Source: CAZEBW01 sp964510205
Lineage (GTDB): Bacteria > Chloroflexota > Anaerolineae > VGOG01
Assembly: GCA_964510205.1 (NCBI GenBank)
Contig: CAZEBW010000002.1
Coordinates: 1 to 64,000 of the forward strand
Length of the DNA: 64,000 bases
Direction: 5' to 3'
Shown: piece after piece, positions 27,822 to 37,073 of the stretch
Layout: every line of letters starts with the position of its first letter
Numbering within the stretch: position 1 is the stretch's first letter
Position numbers and translations under genes: made by a program
Notes under the pieces: generated by a model
The model's input: only the letters and a program-made list of their open reading frames with translations
Database searches by the model: none
What the model was told of the DNA's origin: nothing

Positions 27822-27870
27822 CCAGGAAATTCGGTACATTTGCACCTAGCATATTCGCCTAAGATTTGAT

Positions 27871-28034
27871 ATGAGTGTGGCTAAAATTCGTAGCAAGAGT
27901 GGCGACATGCGTCGAATGATACCAGTGAGTTGAAAAACATCGCCTTTTGGAGGATAATCATTGGGTACCAAACCACTGATTATATCCAAAGAGGTAGCAT
28001 GATGCCTGCTCCTACAGTTTTTAGCCACACTCAT
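27871..28034. mobile_element. MITE-like inverted-repeat element
   Basis: ATGAGTGTGGCTAAAA (27871-27886) and its exact reverse complement (28019-28034) bound about 164 bases with no coding frame. Beyond the arms, the flanks (TTTGAT on both outer sides, reversed) extend the symmetry a little. It looks like a small non-autonomous transposable element. Confidence 0.55.
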
Positions 28035-28365
28035 TTGATATAATTGTTAGGTAGACGACAACTTCAGGGTTGAATGCATCTCCGAGTCCTGCTCTCTATG
28101 AAGCCCTCCTCAATCACATACCTGAGAACAACTGGCATGATACCCTTGAATCTCCTACGTGTATGACAAGGAATCCCCCGACCAACACGCTCGGTGGCAA
28201 GCAGGACAACAACAGCCCTCTGATAGTCCCTTTGCAGAAAAGGAGCGATAGCTGCTGGGGATCAGGGTGAACGTATATGAGCGCCCACGTTGGCTACGGG
28301 TACTGTTGTCGACAAGGAGGTCAATAGTACGAGAGCGCTTCCTAGGCAAGCAATAGGAGACCACG

Positions 28366-28830
28366 ATGACAGAAGAAACACAGAGACGTGTTGAAGATCT
28401 GCTCCACAAGATGCCCTCGCATGGCCTCTCCGCTGCCAAGCAGCTCTTCTGCACCGAACTGAACTACGACCACGCCAACGTCTCTCTCTCCAGTCGGGAC
28501 TGGCCCAACCGCGCACGGGACACACTGGCCGAAGCCCCAACCATCCTCGCCCGACACGAATCCCAGTACGGTATCTTCGATATTGTCTATGCCAAACTAT
28601 CTTCGGAGCGGCGAGGCCGCAGTTTTCCCCTCTCACTCACCTCGGAACGTTTGACGATCAACCAATTCCTGAAGAACCATCCCTACGCCCTCTTCATCTT
28701 CAGTGATATCGAGAAACGACACTTGCACCTGGTCAACGTGCGCTACGACGAGGACGTGACCAGGCGACGCGTCTTCCGCCGCATCGCTCTTGACCCCGAC
28801 GAGAGGCTGCGCACCACCTCCGAGGAGAAC
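28366..28830 (+). pseudogene. N-terminal fragment of a restriction-modification methylase-like protein
   Basis: About 150 residues resemble the N-terminal region of large Eco57I-type restriction-modification proteins: KQLFCTELNYDHANVSLSSRDW, ARHESQYGIFDIVYAKL, LKNHPYALFIFSD, HLVNVRYDEDVTRRRVFRRIALDP and LRTTSEE. The methyltransferase and restriction domains that should follow are missing, and similarity stops near the point where the frame becomes low-complexity. No function is expected. Confidence 0.5.
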
Positions 28831-29059
28831 CGGCCAAGAGGATCTGGGCGCTCTCTCAGGGCCCGTGCAGTGTCTTGCCTGGCTGTCTGCAGAGAGCAGA
28901 GCCGGCTGCGACTGCGACAGGGACCGCACTCCAGCGGCACTTGCGCCATCCGCACTACATAGAACCAACTCATTGCAGTGAGCCTGACTCCTGCGGCCAG
29001 ACCAGGCAAGGAAGGGGTAGGTAGCTTCCCGACGCTGGCGGCCGGGAAACAGAGGGGCG

Positions 29060-29452
29060 CTAGACACCCAGTACGTCATCAAACAGGCTGACAAGCCAGC
29101 CGTCGCTCACCGGTTGGCGGCCAGTATGCGCATGAACACCGCTCGGACTGCGTTCATTGAAGAGTCGGTACTTCAGGCACACACCTGCCCGTAGAAGGAC
29201 GTACTCAGCCCATCCGGCTTGTTTCTTGTGGACCTTGAAGTGAATGTCGCCTCGGTGTATCGATCTCGCCCAGATCTTGATCCCATGTCGCTTCAGCAGT
29301 CTCTCGAGCTGCGCGCCCGTCCAGGGGCCATCCAGCGGCACGTAGAAAGTCCACGAGCTGGCACCGAGGGCATCGCCATTGATTATGGCCTGCACGATTG
29401 CGATACAAGGGCTGATCCAGTCTAAGCAACTGAGTGATTCTAGAAGGGTCAC
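29060..29452 (-). CDS. Small conserved-looking protein of unknown function
   Basis: 130 residues from a GTG preceded by AGGAGG at good spacing. The frame could open far upstream (29917), but that part overlaps the opposite gene and looks random. The protein has a hydrophobic ISPCIAIVQAIIN segment, then WTGAQLERLLKRHGIKIWARSI, then FKVHKKQAGWAEYVLLRAGV. It resembles small proteins in which two helices around a tryptophan-rich core repeat, but I cannot assign a role. It is divergent from the neighbouring membrane-protein gene. Confidence 0.6.
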   Translation of the reverse strand: MTLLESLSCLDWISPCIAIVQAIINGDALGASSWTFYVPLDGPWTGAQLERLLKRHGIKIWARSIHRGDIHFKVHKKQAGWAEYVLLRAGVCLKYRLFNERSPSGVHAHTGRQPVSDGWLVSLFDDVLGV

Positions 29453-29549
29453 GTCTTTCCTCCTCATAGATAGATGTGTTCGACAACTGAGCAGAGCGTG
29501 CGGTCGCCGCCTTTGCGGGGATCCACCCATGTGGAAAGGAGATGGAAGG

Positions 29550-29927
29550 ATGGTCCTAGGTATTCTGTTGGGCTTTGTCCTGGCCGGAATAACTGGTTTC
29601 ATACTGAACCAGATCCTGTGGCAGCAAGGGTTGGGACCCATACGCAGCTTCTTCGAGCCACAGGGCGTAGGGCACCAGACTGAGAGAAGCCCTTTCCAGG
29701 TGCTCTTGGGCTGCCTGGGGCGAATAGCCACACTGCTTGGGTTCGCTCTGGGTATGCTCTGGCTGGGAGGCGTCCTGCTCGGAGCCGAGCCTGCCTTTCT
29801 GGTTCGGGTGCTCAGCGGCCTGGCCCTGGCTGACACTGAGTGGACCGCCCTGTTGCTACCTGGCCTGATGGCTCTTCTCATCGCTCTTGGCCTGAGGGCC
29901 TCGAACAAGGACGACAAGAAGGACTAG
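29550..29927 (+). CDS. Small membrane protein of unknown function
   Basis: 125 residues beginning MVLGILLGFVLAGITGF, with three hydrophobic segments (about 3-25, 50-75 and 90-115) and a charged tail ending NKDDKKD. ATG 29550 has AAAGGAG nine bases upstream; the frame opens earlier without support. Divergent from the 130-residue gene on the other strand. No family recognised. Confidence 0.6.
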   Translation: MVLGILLGFVLAGITGFILNQILWQQGLGPIRSFFEPQGVGHQTERSPFQVLLGCLGRIATLLGFALGMLWLGGVLLGAEPAFLVRVLSGLALADTEWTALLLPGLMALLIALGLRASNKDDKKD

Positions 29928-30375
29928 TACAGGGCGTTTGCCAAGCCACCGGACGCGCAGTCCTCTGCCTCCGATTGGAGTCCCATTGACACTCCTCCAA
30001 GGCAGAACGGTTGTTCGCACCTCATATTATACCCGAACATCTGTTCTGTGTCAAATGCCGGTAGCGGCTACTCAGGATGCGGGGACGGGTTCATCTCCGA
30101 GTCTGGACTATGACGAATCCAATGCTCTGAGGGAAGAACCCAAGAGAGGAAGCCGTGGTGGGGCGTCAGCCCTGCCAACATGCGAGAAGACGGGTTTCCG
30201 CCGGAATCCAGCCCTAGCGTGTAGGGGCAGAGTAAGGGATCTGCCCCGAATCTGGTACAGTGTCCGATCTTGCCATACCATGCGCAGCCCGGACAATCAA
30301 AGGATCACGACTGAGCACCGAGGCCATAACCAGACTGGCTTGGATACCTACTAGACCTTGAGGAGGGAGTGGCGC
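29928..30375. other. Intergenic stretch upstream of the cluster regulator
   Basis: About 450 bases. I see no gene and no strong promoter; a TTGTTC / TATTAT pair near 30011-30030 is too closely spaced. The last bases hold GGAGGG, the ribosome site of the next gene. Confidence 0.5.
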
Positions 30376-32637
30376 ATGTACTCTACCATGCATCTTCTGA
30401 TCTTTGCCCTAACACTTTGGCTGGGAGTGTCTATCACAGCGCAAGTCTCCAGGGATCGTAGAGCTTGGTTAGTAGCCTTGACGTTGATCAGTGGGTCGGC
30501 TGCACATCTGTGCAGATTGGTGGCACTGAATAGTACCGTTCAACCAGTCGTTGCTATCGCGATGAGACTGCTTTGGCTCGGCACGCCTGTCTATCTCTTG
30601 CTGTACGTCGCCAGTAGTCAAGTTCTTTCCCTCAGGGGCAAACGGTCAGGGATTGAGAAAGTGACCCTGGTTTTGTCTTACACGATAGGCTTGGCCCTCG
30701 TGGCATTGCCCTTCAAGTTCTTGGCTGCAGACGGCTTGATCACCATCTCTGGAACGTCATGGAATCTCACAGAGGAGCGCATAAGTATTGTCTACCTCAT
30801 ATCGGGTCTGATTCTCACAGTCCTCGCTGTGGCGTACCTAGTGGTGGGGCGGCATCGCCGTGTGCCTGCAAATGAGTTGCCGTTGGCTGTAAGAGTGATC
30901 GTGGTTGTAACGCTAGGTGGTTTAGTAGGCACAACCCCGTTTTTCCCAACTGTGGCACCAAAGTCTGGAGCAATTGTTTTCTTGATAGCACTCTTGTACG
31001 CTATCGTACTCCTTGGCTACGGGGCCTTGCGCTTTCGGCAACTGATGGCTAATCTTCTCCAGGCAGATACCACGCGTCTCATCACGAATGCCATTGTGTT
31101 TACGGTGTATGTCATAGTTTTTTGGGTGACACCCACGTGTCTGCTTAATCAGGGAGTCTTTGAATCGCCTCTGTTGATTGCCCTTGCTCTCAGTTCCCTG
31201 GCTATTGGCGTCGGCGAGCTGGCACGGCACAGAATCGCTGGTACCTGGCTTGGTCGGTTGCTGTCTCAGAGCGATCCAAGTTACTATCAGACGGTCAGAG
31301 TCATCAGTAGGGCTCTCATAGGGCAAGATTTATCTCGGATGCTTCAGGCTGTGCTTGAGCAGATCTGCCAACGTTTGGGGGTTGCGGAAGGCTTCATCGC
31401 TGTCCAGGACGATCAAGACGAGCAGTTCAAGATCGGGGCTGTCTATGGCATGTCATCGATTCGTGTGGGAAAGAACGTCGAATTGGCAGACTTGGCCAAG
31501 CTTGTTATGCCATTGAGCACCGGAGAACCCCTCACTCTACTCGAAAGAGGCATGTTTACACTGGTCCCATTGCAGTCGGGGTCCAGGCATTGTGGTATCC
31601 TGGCCCTTGGACATAGGCCAGGTGTGCAATTCGCCGATGCTGAACTGCAACTGCTCACAACGTTGAGCCATCAATTGTCCGTTGCTGTAGAGAATCTGTT
31701 GCTCAAGCGCCAGCTCCATGAGGAACTCAATGGCTTGGCTGTAAAAGGCGCGGAGGTTCTTAAGCGCCAGGCGACAATGCGCGACTCTATCCATACTGCT
31801 TTGACTGGCTTGGAATCCGTTGGGCAACAGCTTGTTGGAGGAGTGCGTATCTACTGCCTTGGTACATTTAGGGTTCATCGTAGGAAGAAGATCATAAAGG
31901 ACAGACAGTGGGGTGGGAGAAGTTCCGGACACCGCCATGCAAAGGCTGTTTTCGCCTATCTGGTGGCCAATCGAGAACGTGTGGTTCGAAGAGATGAGTT
32001 GATTGAGTTGATCTGGGGAGACAGTGTCGACATCGCAATCCTAGAGAACCGATTGGACCGGACTGTGTCAGCGTTGCGTCGTGCGCTAGAGCCAGATTTA
32101 TCAAGAGGAACTGAATCGAGCTATATTCTCTCCGCCGTTGGTGGTTATCGCCTGAGTCCTGCAATCCAGTGGTGGATTGACACTGAGGAGTTCACTGCAT
32201 TGCTGCAACAGGCCACGGAGATGAAACGCAGCGGAGACAAGGCCGGCGCCCTGGCCAAGTATCTGAATGCCGAGAAGCTCTACCAGGGTGAATACATGAT
32301 TGATTGTGCCTTCGTGGACCGCAGTTATCAGATAGTTGCTGAGCGAGAAGCTCTGAAGAGACAATACATCGAAACTCTGGTTCGCATTGCGAATCTCTAT
32401 GAGCGTAATGGTTCCTTGGAGACAGGAATCGTGTATTTGCAAAAAGCCGCGCTAGAGGATGAGTACAACGAAGAGGTATATCGGCTGTTGATCAGCAGCT
32501 ATTGTCGTGCAAATAGATACGCTGAAGCTGTATTAGCTTGTCAGACACATCAATCGGTATTGGCTCAGGCAGGGCTATTCTGTTCTAAAAGCTGTTTCCC
32601 GGCGGAAGTACAAGCGAAAGCACGAGTAGGGATGTAG
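30376..32637 (+). CDS. Membrane-anchored SARP-type transcriptional regulator with GAF domain
   Basis: 753 residues in three parts. The first about 300 are seven or eight hydrophobic helices, like the 7TM sensor part of some histidine kinases. About 310-460 is a GAF-like sensor (SRMLQAVLEQICQRLGVAEGFIAV, then LLTTLSHQLSVAVENLLLKRQL). The C-terminal 260 residues are a winged helix (IYCLGTFRVHRRKKI, AKAVFAYLVANRERVVRRDELIELIW, RLDRTVSALRRALEP, GGYRLS) followed by a BTAD helical domain (TALLQQATEMK, AEREALKRQYIETLVRIANLYERNG). This resembles SARP activators of antibiotic clusters, fused to a membrane sensor. Start ATG 30376 has GGAGGG. It heads the plus-strand biosynthetic cluster and probably controls it. 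Confidence 0.82.
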   Translation: MYSTMHLLIFALTLWLGVSITAQVSRDRRAWLVALTLISGSAAHLCRLVALNSTVQPVVAIAMRLLWLGTPVYLLLYVASSQVLSLRGKRSGIEKVTLVLSYTIGLALVALPFKFLAADGLITISGTSWNLTEERISIVYLISGLILTVLAVAYLVVGRHRRVPANELPLAVRVIVVVTLGGLVGTTPFFPTVAPKSGAIVFLIALLYAIVLLGYGALRFRQLMANLLQADTTRLITNAIVFTVYVIVFWVTPTCLLNQGVFESPLLIALALSSLAIGVGELARHRIAGTWLGRLLSQSDPSYYQTVRVISRALIGQDLSRMLQAVLEQICQRLGVAEGFIAVQDDQDEQFKIGAVYGMSSIRVGKNVELADLAKLVMPLSTGEPLTLLERGMFTLVPLQSGSRHCGILALGHRPGVQFADAELQLLTTLSHQLSVAVENLLLKRQLHEELNGLAVKGAEVLKRQATMRDSIHTALTGLESVGQQLVGGVRIYCLGTFRVHRRKKIIKDRQWGGRSSGHRHAKAVFAYLVANRERVVRRDELIELIWGDSVDIAILENRLDRTVSALRRALEPDLSRGTESSYILSAVGGYRLSPAIQWWIDTEEFTALLQQATEMKRSGDKAGALAKYLNAEKLYQGEYMIDCAFVDRSYQIVAEREALKRQYIETLVRIANLYERNGSLETGIVYLQKAALEDEYNEEVYRLLISSYCRANRYAEAVLACQTHQSVLAQAGLFCSKSCFPAEVQAKARVGM

Positions 32638-32853
32638 GGAACGAAACGCACCACATCAAGACCTCTCGCTCTCTCTTGCGGTGTTGCGTTGTGCGAGTGA
32701 GCGAAGACAATCTAAGTCCGGGCAGGTTGTGCGTAACTGGGCGACCTGCCCTTTTTCATGCGCACCAGTTGACCGGGATTGCCAGTTGCGGAAACGTCGC
32801 GAATAGGGACGCCACGAGCATATTCACCAAAGGTTTAGCAAAGGATGGTGTGC

Positions 32854-32859
32854 TATAAT
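32854..32859 (+). promoter_or_regulatory. Probable -10 element of the radical SAM operon
   Basis: TATAAT lies 58 bases upstream of the first radical SAM gene, in the 280-base gap after the regulator gene. No convincing -35 sits at normal spacing, as expected if an activator such as the neighbouring SARP-type protein is needed. Confidence 0.4.
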
Positions 32860-32916
32860 TGTCAAAACAACCCTCGCATGCTGGGATGATGGGCTGTGGA
32901 TTGAGGACAAGCCTTC

Positions 32917-34365
32917 ATGAACATCCTATTTGTGCTACCTTACCAGAATGATACGCTAGAGCCCCTAGGAGCTATGTATCTGGCGGCAATGCTGAAGCAG
33001 GCAGGGCACGAAGTCCGAGCCGCGCTTCCGAACAGGCAATCTGTCATTGCTGTACTTAGGTCCTTTCCGGCTGACATGTTGGCTTACAGTGTCATCACTG
33101 GATCTCAGCAGCAGTATCTGGCTCTCAATCGGTGGGTCAGGAAGAACCTCGCGCCCAACGCTGTGTCCGTGTTTGGTGGCCCGCACCCCACCTATTTTCC
33201 GGAGTTCATCTACAATGACGATGTTGATGCGATTTGCATAGGCGAAGGTGAGGAGGCATTCCTTGATTTCGTCACTCGGCTTGAGAGCAGAGAAGGTTTT
33301 TTCCTGACGAAGAATTGGTGGGGCAAGTATCAGGATAGGGTATACCAGAACTCCCTCCGCCCAGAGATTGCCGATCTGGATAGCTTGCCCTTTCCCGATA
33401 GGCATCTCTTGGATAGTTGCCCATCATACATTAACAAGAATCTCAGAGTTTTTATCGCCACTCGCGGGTGTCCCTACAATTGTTCTTATTGTTTTAATCC
33501 TGCCTATCGAGAGCTCTATCGGAGAAGTGGCCTGACAGCACGTGTCCGCCGGCGGACTGTTGACAATCTCATTGCTGAGATACAACATGTCCGCGAAAAT
33601 CACAGAATGCGCTCCGTGGCTTTTTACGATGACATCTTTGTGACTGTACCTGATTGGCTCGAAGAGTTCGCCACTAAGTACAGCCAGCAAATCGGACTTC
33701 CATTTGAATGCAACTTGCGTATTGAGCAGGTTACTTCGGAAGCTATCTCGGCTCTCAGGCGTGCGGGATGTGCGAGGGTCGCCGTCGGAATTGAAACCGC
33801 TGATGAGGAGAAGCGGGAAAACGTTCTGCGGCGTCGATACACCAATGAGCAACTCGTGCGGGCCTGTGCCTTGATACGCGAACACGGCCTCCTTCTCAAA
33901 ACCTACAACATCCTTGGGCTTCCACCGGGCGGCATTGACGCCGATCTGCGAACCCTGGAGCTTAACATTGCCTTGAAGGCTGATCTGCCCACCGCTTCAA
34001 TCTTTCAACCCTATCCCGGCACCGCCCTGGGGGAAGCAGCCAAGCGAGAAGGCTACTGGAATGGTGACGTCAACTCCATACATCTCGGATTCTATGGCAC
34101 CTGCCAGCTTAACATCAATGACCGTGCTAAGATAGAGTTGCTCCAGAAGTTCTTCCTGATTAGCGCCAAATTTCCCGCTCTTCTCCCAGTTGTCAAGTTT
34201 ATCCTCAGGTTTGCCCACGTGGGCATCCTGCGGCGAATGGTGTTCTGGCTGCATCGAAGCGTAAACGACCTGAAACTTCTGTTAGGTCGGAAGCTGTACT
34301 TTGCAGAACATCCAAGGTGGTTCCTGTTGACGAAGCTGTCATCACGCCGAGGACATCCATCTTGA
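32917..34365 (+). CDS. B12-binding-type radical SAM enzyme (first)
   Basis: 482 residues. The N-terminal 130 form a Rossmann-like cobalamin-binding type domain (GAMYLAAMLKQAGHEV, FGGPHPTYFPEF, AICIGEGEEAFLDF), although the B12 ligand motif DxHxxG is not visible. The radical SAM cluster motif is ATRGCPYNCSYCF (C185, C189, C192), followed by VAVGIETADEEKRENVLRR. Such proteins are often methylases or cyclases on unreactive carbon in lipid and terpenoid pathways. First structural gene after the SARP-like regulator. Confidence 0.85.
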   Translation: MNILFVLPYQNDTLEPLGAMYLAAMLKQAGHEVRAALPNRQSVIAVLRSFPADMLAYSVITGSQQQYLALNRWVRKNLAPNAVSVFGGPHPTYFPEFIYNDDVDAICIGEGEEAFLDFVTRLESREGFFLTKNWWGKYQDRVYQNSLRPEIADLDSLPFPDRHLLDSCPSYINKNLRVFIATRGCPYNCSYCFNPAYRELYRRSGLTARVRRRTVDNLIAEIQHVRENHRMRSVAFYDDIFVTVPDWLEEFATKYSQQIGLPFECNLRIEQVTSEAISALRRAGCARVAVGIETADEEKRENVLRRRYTNEQLVRACALIREHGLLLKTYNILGLPPGGIDADLRTLELNIALKADLPTASIFQPYPGTALGEAAKREGYWNGDVNSIHLGFYGTCQLNINDRAKIELLQKFFLISAKFPALLPVVKFILRFAHVGILRRMVFWLHRSVNDLKLLLGRKLYFAEHPRWFLLTKLSSRRGHPS

Positions 34366-34408
34366 GGCTTAATCCGGCTTCGGATTCGCCAGGTAATAGA
34401 GAACGACG

Positions 34409-35899
34409 ATGAAAGTGCATTTTGTGTACGCACCTCCTCTGATCAAGACCAAGACAGCACTTATCTGGGAAGCCGCTCTGCCGCCGCTGGGCATCCTCTA
34501 CCTGGCTGCCTACCTGCACAAGGTGCGACCTAACGTGGAATTGAAGGCAACAGATGGGCTGCTGCAAGGGATGGACAGGGCGCTGGCAGAAATCCGTTCC
34601 TTTCAGCCAGACGTGCTGTGCGTGTCGTTCTACACCGGCTCCGCCCTTGGGGCCTACAAACTCATCAACTGGGCCAGGCAGGAATACACCGAGATGGTCA
34701 CCATCGCCGGCGGGCCGCACGCTACGGCCCTGCCGGAGGACGTGCTGTCTCGCTCGATGACAGACGTGGTGGTCCGAGGCGAAGGGGAGCGCACTCTGGC
34801 CACGCTCATTACGTTGCTGTTGGATGAGGGGAAGCTCACTGCCGACGCGCTTGCCAACGTAGACGGAGTCGCTTTTCGTGATCGAAATGGTCTGGTCAGA
34901 GTTACCCGCAACTCGGAGTACCTTCTGGATCTGGACGAGATCCCATTTCCCGCCTGGCACCTTCTGCCTTTGAGCGACTACCGGGGCTATCACTTACGCA
35001 AACAAACGCCCGAATATCCAATCGTCTTCAGCCGCGGATGTCCGTACGACTGCGTATTCTGCCCGAATGAACATTGGAACCTAAGCAGGCCCAAAGTCCG
35101 CTTTCGGACACCGAAGAACATCGTGGATGAAATGGAAGAGTTGGTCCACACCTACGGCATCCGGGAATTCAATAATGTGGCTGATGAACTCAACAACCAC
35201 CCGCGGATTGCCCAGGAAATCTGTGAAGAAATTAAGCGGCGCCGACTTGGCGTCACGTGGAAGACCATGCTGCGCGCCGACAAGGTGCCGGAAGAGCTGG
35301 TGCGGGCCATGTCGGGGTCTGGTTGCTGGATGGCCAGCGTGGGGATCGAGACCAGCAACCCGGAGACGATGGTCGGCATTCGCAAGGGTTTTACGTATGA
35401 GCAGATCGAGAACGCCTGCCGTCTGTTCAAGAAGTACGGACTCAGAGTGCAAGGCTACTTCATGCTCTTCAACGCCTGGGAAGAGGACGGTGAGCTTCGT
35501 TTCGAAGATGCAGAAATGAGTCGTAACACGATCAGATACGCACGGAGACTGTTCAGCGAGAAGCTCCTGGACTACATGGGCTGGTCGGTGACGACGCCTT
35601 ACCCCGGCAGCGAATTGTACTGGATCGCCGTGCGCCATGATCTAATCAAGCCAGAACTGGCGGGAAGATGGGATGACTGGAATCAGAACGCCTTGTTCGT
35701 GATGAAGCTACCTGGAGTGGACGAACTGGAGCAGGCAGGCGTACTACGCTCGGCCCAGACCCTGGGCGCCAGGGCCTCTTTGCTGCGGCGAGGAGTGCGG
35801 CTGGTGGACATCCCGATGATGGGCAGGACTGCCCTGCAAACGCTTCGTACAGAATTGGGGGCAGTACTGCACCGCAACATTCCTTCTTCAACCGGTTAG
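34409..35899 (+). CDS. B12-binding-type radical SAM enzyme (second)
   Basis: 496 residues with the same layout as the preceding gene: PLGILYLAAYLHKVRP and AGGPHATALPEDVL in the cobalamin-type domain, DEIPFPAWHLLP, then FSRGCPYDCVFCPN (C211, C215, C218) and ASVGIETSNPETMVGIRKGFT. It starts 43 bases after the first enzyme. The two proteins are clearly not identical and probably act on successive steps. No substrate can be assigned. Confidence 0.85.
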   Translation: MKVHFVYAPPLIKTKTALIWEAALPPLGILYLAAYLHKVRPNVELKATDGLLQGMDRALAEIRSFQPDVLCVSFYTGSALGAYKLINWARQEYTEMVTIAGGPHATALPEDVLSRSMTDVVVRGEGERTLATLITLLLDEGKLTADALANVDGVAFRDRNGLVRVTRNSEYLLDLDEIPFPAWHLLPLSDYRGYHLRKQTPEYPIVFSRGCPYDCVFCPNEHWNLSRPKVRFRTPKNIVDEMEELVHTYGIREFNNVADELNNHPRIAQEICEEIKRRRLGVTWKTMLRADKVPEELVRAMSGSGCWMASVGIETSNPETMVGIRKGFTYEQIENACRLFKKYGLRVQGYFMLFNAWEEDGELRFEDAEMSRNTIRYARRLFSEKLLDYMGWSVTTPYPGSELYWIAVRHDLIKPELAGRWDDWNQNALFVMKLPGVDELEQAGVLRSAQTLGARASLLRRGVRLVDIPMMGRTALQTLRTELGAVLHRNIPSSTG

Positions 35900-35916
35900 C
35901 GAGGGCATATTGTGAC

Positions 35917-36807
35917 ATGTCAGAGGAAGAGCATCTCACCGAGGCAAAATGGTGGGAGACGTTTTCGGACTTTGCCACACGGCAGTGGGAACTCACGCTA
36001 GTGCTGAACAGGATCGTCCGTAGTGCATACCTCGCGGAGATGTGCTCTCATCTGCTCAAGCCTGGTGGCCACCTTCTGGAAATCGGGTGCGGGGCCGGGT
36101 GGGCAGGTATAGAGGTGGCCAGGCATGGCATGAGTCTGACCGGTGTTGACACATCGGAGATGCAGGTGGCAAGGGCACGGGTATTGGCCCAGCGTGTAGG
36201 TCTTGCCGATGCCCGCTTCGTCGTGGGAACGGTTTCAGCTCTGGATTCTCAGGTCCGGCATGACAGCATTCTCATCCACGCTATGCTGCACCACTTGGGA
36301 GAGAATGACATCTGCACCTTGCTGGCCGAGGCACGGGCACGACTAGCAGATGGTGGGCAGCTCTACATCTATGAGCCTCTGACAGCAGAAAGACCTAGCA
36401 TCTTGCTGAGAGCACTGGCCTTCTTGGTGTTCTTGGGTGTGTGGGCCCCCTGGTGGCTATTGCATGAGCTAGGCATACGACTGAGGATCGGGCCATCTGC
36501 CTTCCGGGATGCGGTCCGGCAAGGTTGGACAGGAATTAGCCCCAATGAGAGGCCATTGGATCGAGACTGGCTTCTCAGCAGGCTCAGGGCACTGGGTATG
36601 GAAGGCGACGTTCACTACTGGCATGCCTACAGCCTGGCTTTTGCTATGGGTTGTAGCGAGCTGCGGCCACCGTTGTCGCGGCTGGCGCAGTTGATAGCCC
36701 GGGGGCTGTACTGGCTGGATCAGCGGCTGCTTAACAGCCCGCTGCGAGACTATGTGCTGGGCACCTGGACGTTTGTAGCCATACGCGTTCCGGCAACCCA
36801 GCGGTGA
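35917..36807 (+). CDS. Class I SAM-dependent methyltransferase with membrane segment
   Basis: 296 residues. The SAM-binding motif is LLEIGCGAGWAGIEVARHG (about 51-69), followed by TGVDTSEMQVARAR and the HAMLHHLGE and GGQLYIYEPL motifs. After residue about 160 comes ALAFLVFLGVWAPWWLLHEL, a likely membrane-associated helix, suggesting a lipophilic substrate. It starts 17 bases after the second radical SAM gene. Confidence 0.8.
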   Translation: MSEEEHLTEAKWWETFSDFATRQWELTLVLNRIVRSAYLAEMCSHLLKPGGHLLEIGCGAGWAGIEVARHGMSLTGVDTSEMQVARARVLAQRVGLADARFVVGTVSALDSQVRHDSILIHAMLHHLGENDICTLLAEARARLADGGQLYIYEPLTAERPSILLRALAFLVFLGVWAPWWLLHELGIRLRIGPSAFRDAVRQGWTGISPNERPLDRDWLLSRLRALGMEGDVHYWHAYSLAFAMGCSELRPPLSRLAQLIARGLYWLDQRLLNSPLRDYVLGTWTFVAIRVPATQR

Positions 36808-37073
36808 GGATCGGTCATGTCAGTTCACCGGAAACCATTGCAATTCGAGGCTTTCCACTGACGGGCAAAGAGAGACAGTAGAGATCCTCGCGAGCCAATT
36901 GAGCTTAGAACCCCAGGTCATAGAAACGTTGTGTGAGTGGAGTTGCCGGTGCTCGTGCTGGATGTCCAGCACTTGGTAGGGTAATTGGCTTCTCAAAGAA
37001 GTTCGTTCAGATAACCCTTTGATGGACCTGATTACGTATCCAGCCATCTAGCAATGTACGGAGGTCAAAAACA
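36808..37073. other. Intergenic stretch inside the cluster
   Basis: 266 bases without a supported gene. Its size compared with the tight spacing on both sides suggests a second promoter here, but I see no strong one. Confidence 0.4.

Noticed and set aside
28262..28636. 124-residue minus-strand open frame
   Set aside because: It lies opposite the restriction-modification fragment and looks like its shadow.
29453..29917. N-terminal extension of the 130-residue minus-strand protein
   Set aside because: It overlaps the better-supported membrane-protein gene on the other strand, and the AGGAGG site favours GTG 29452.
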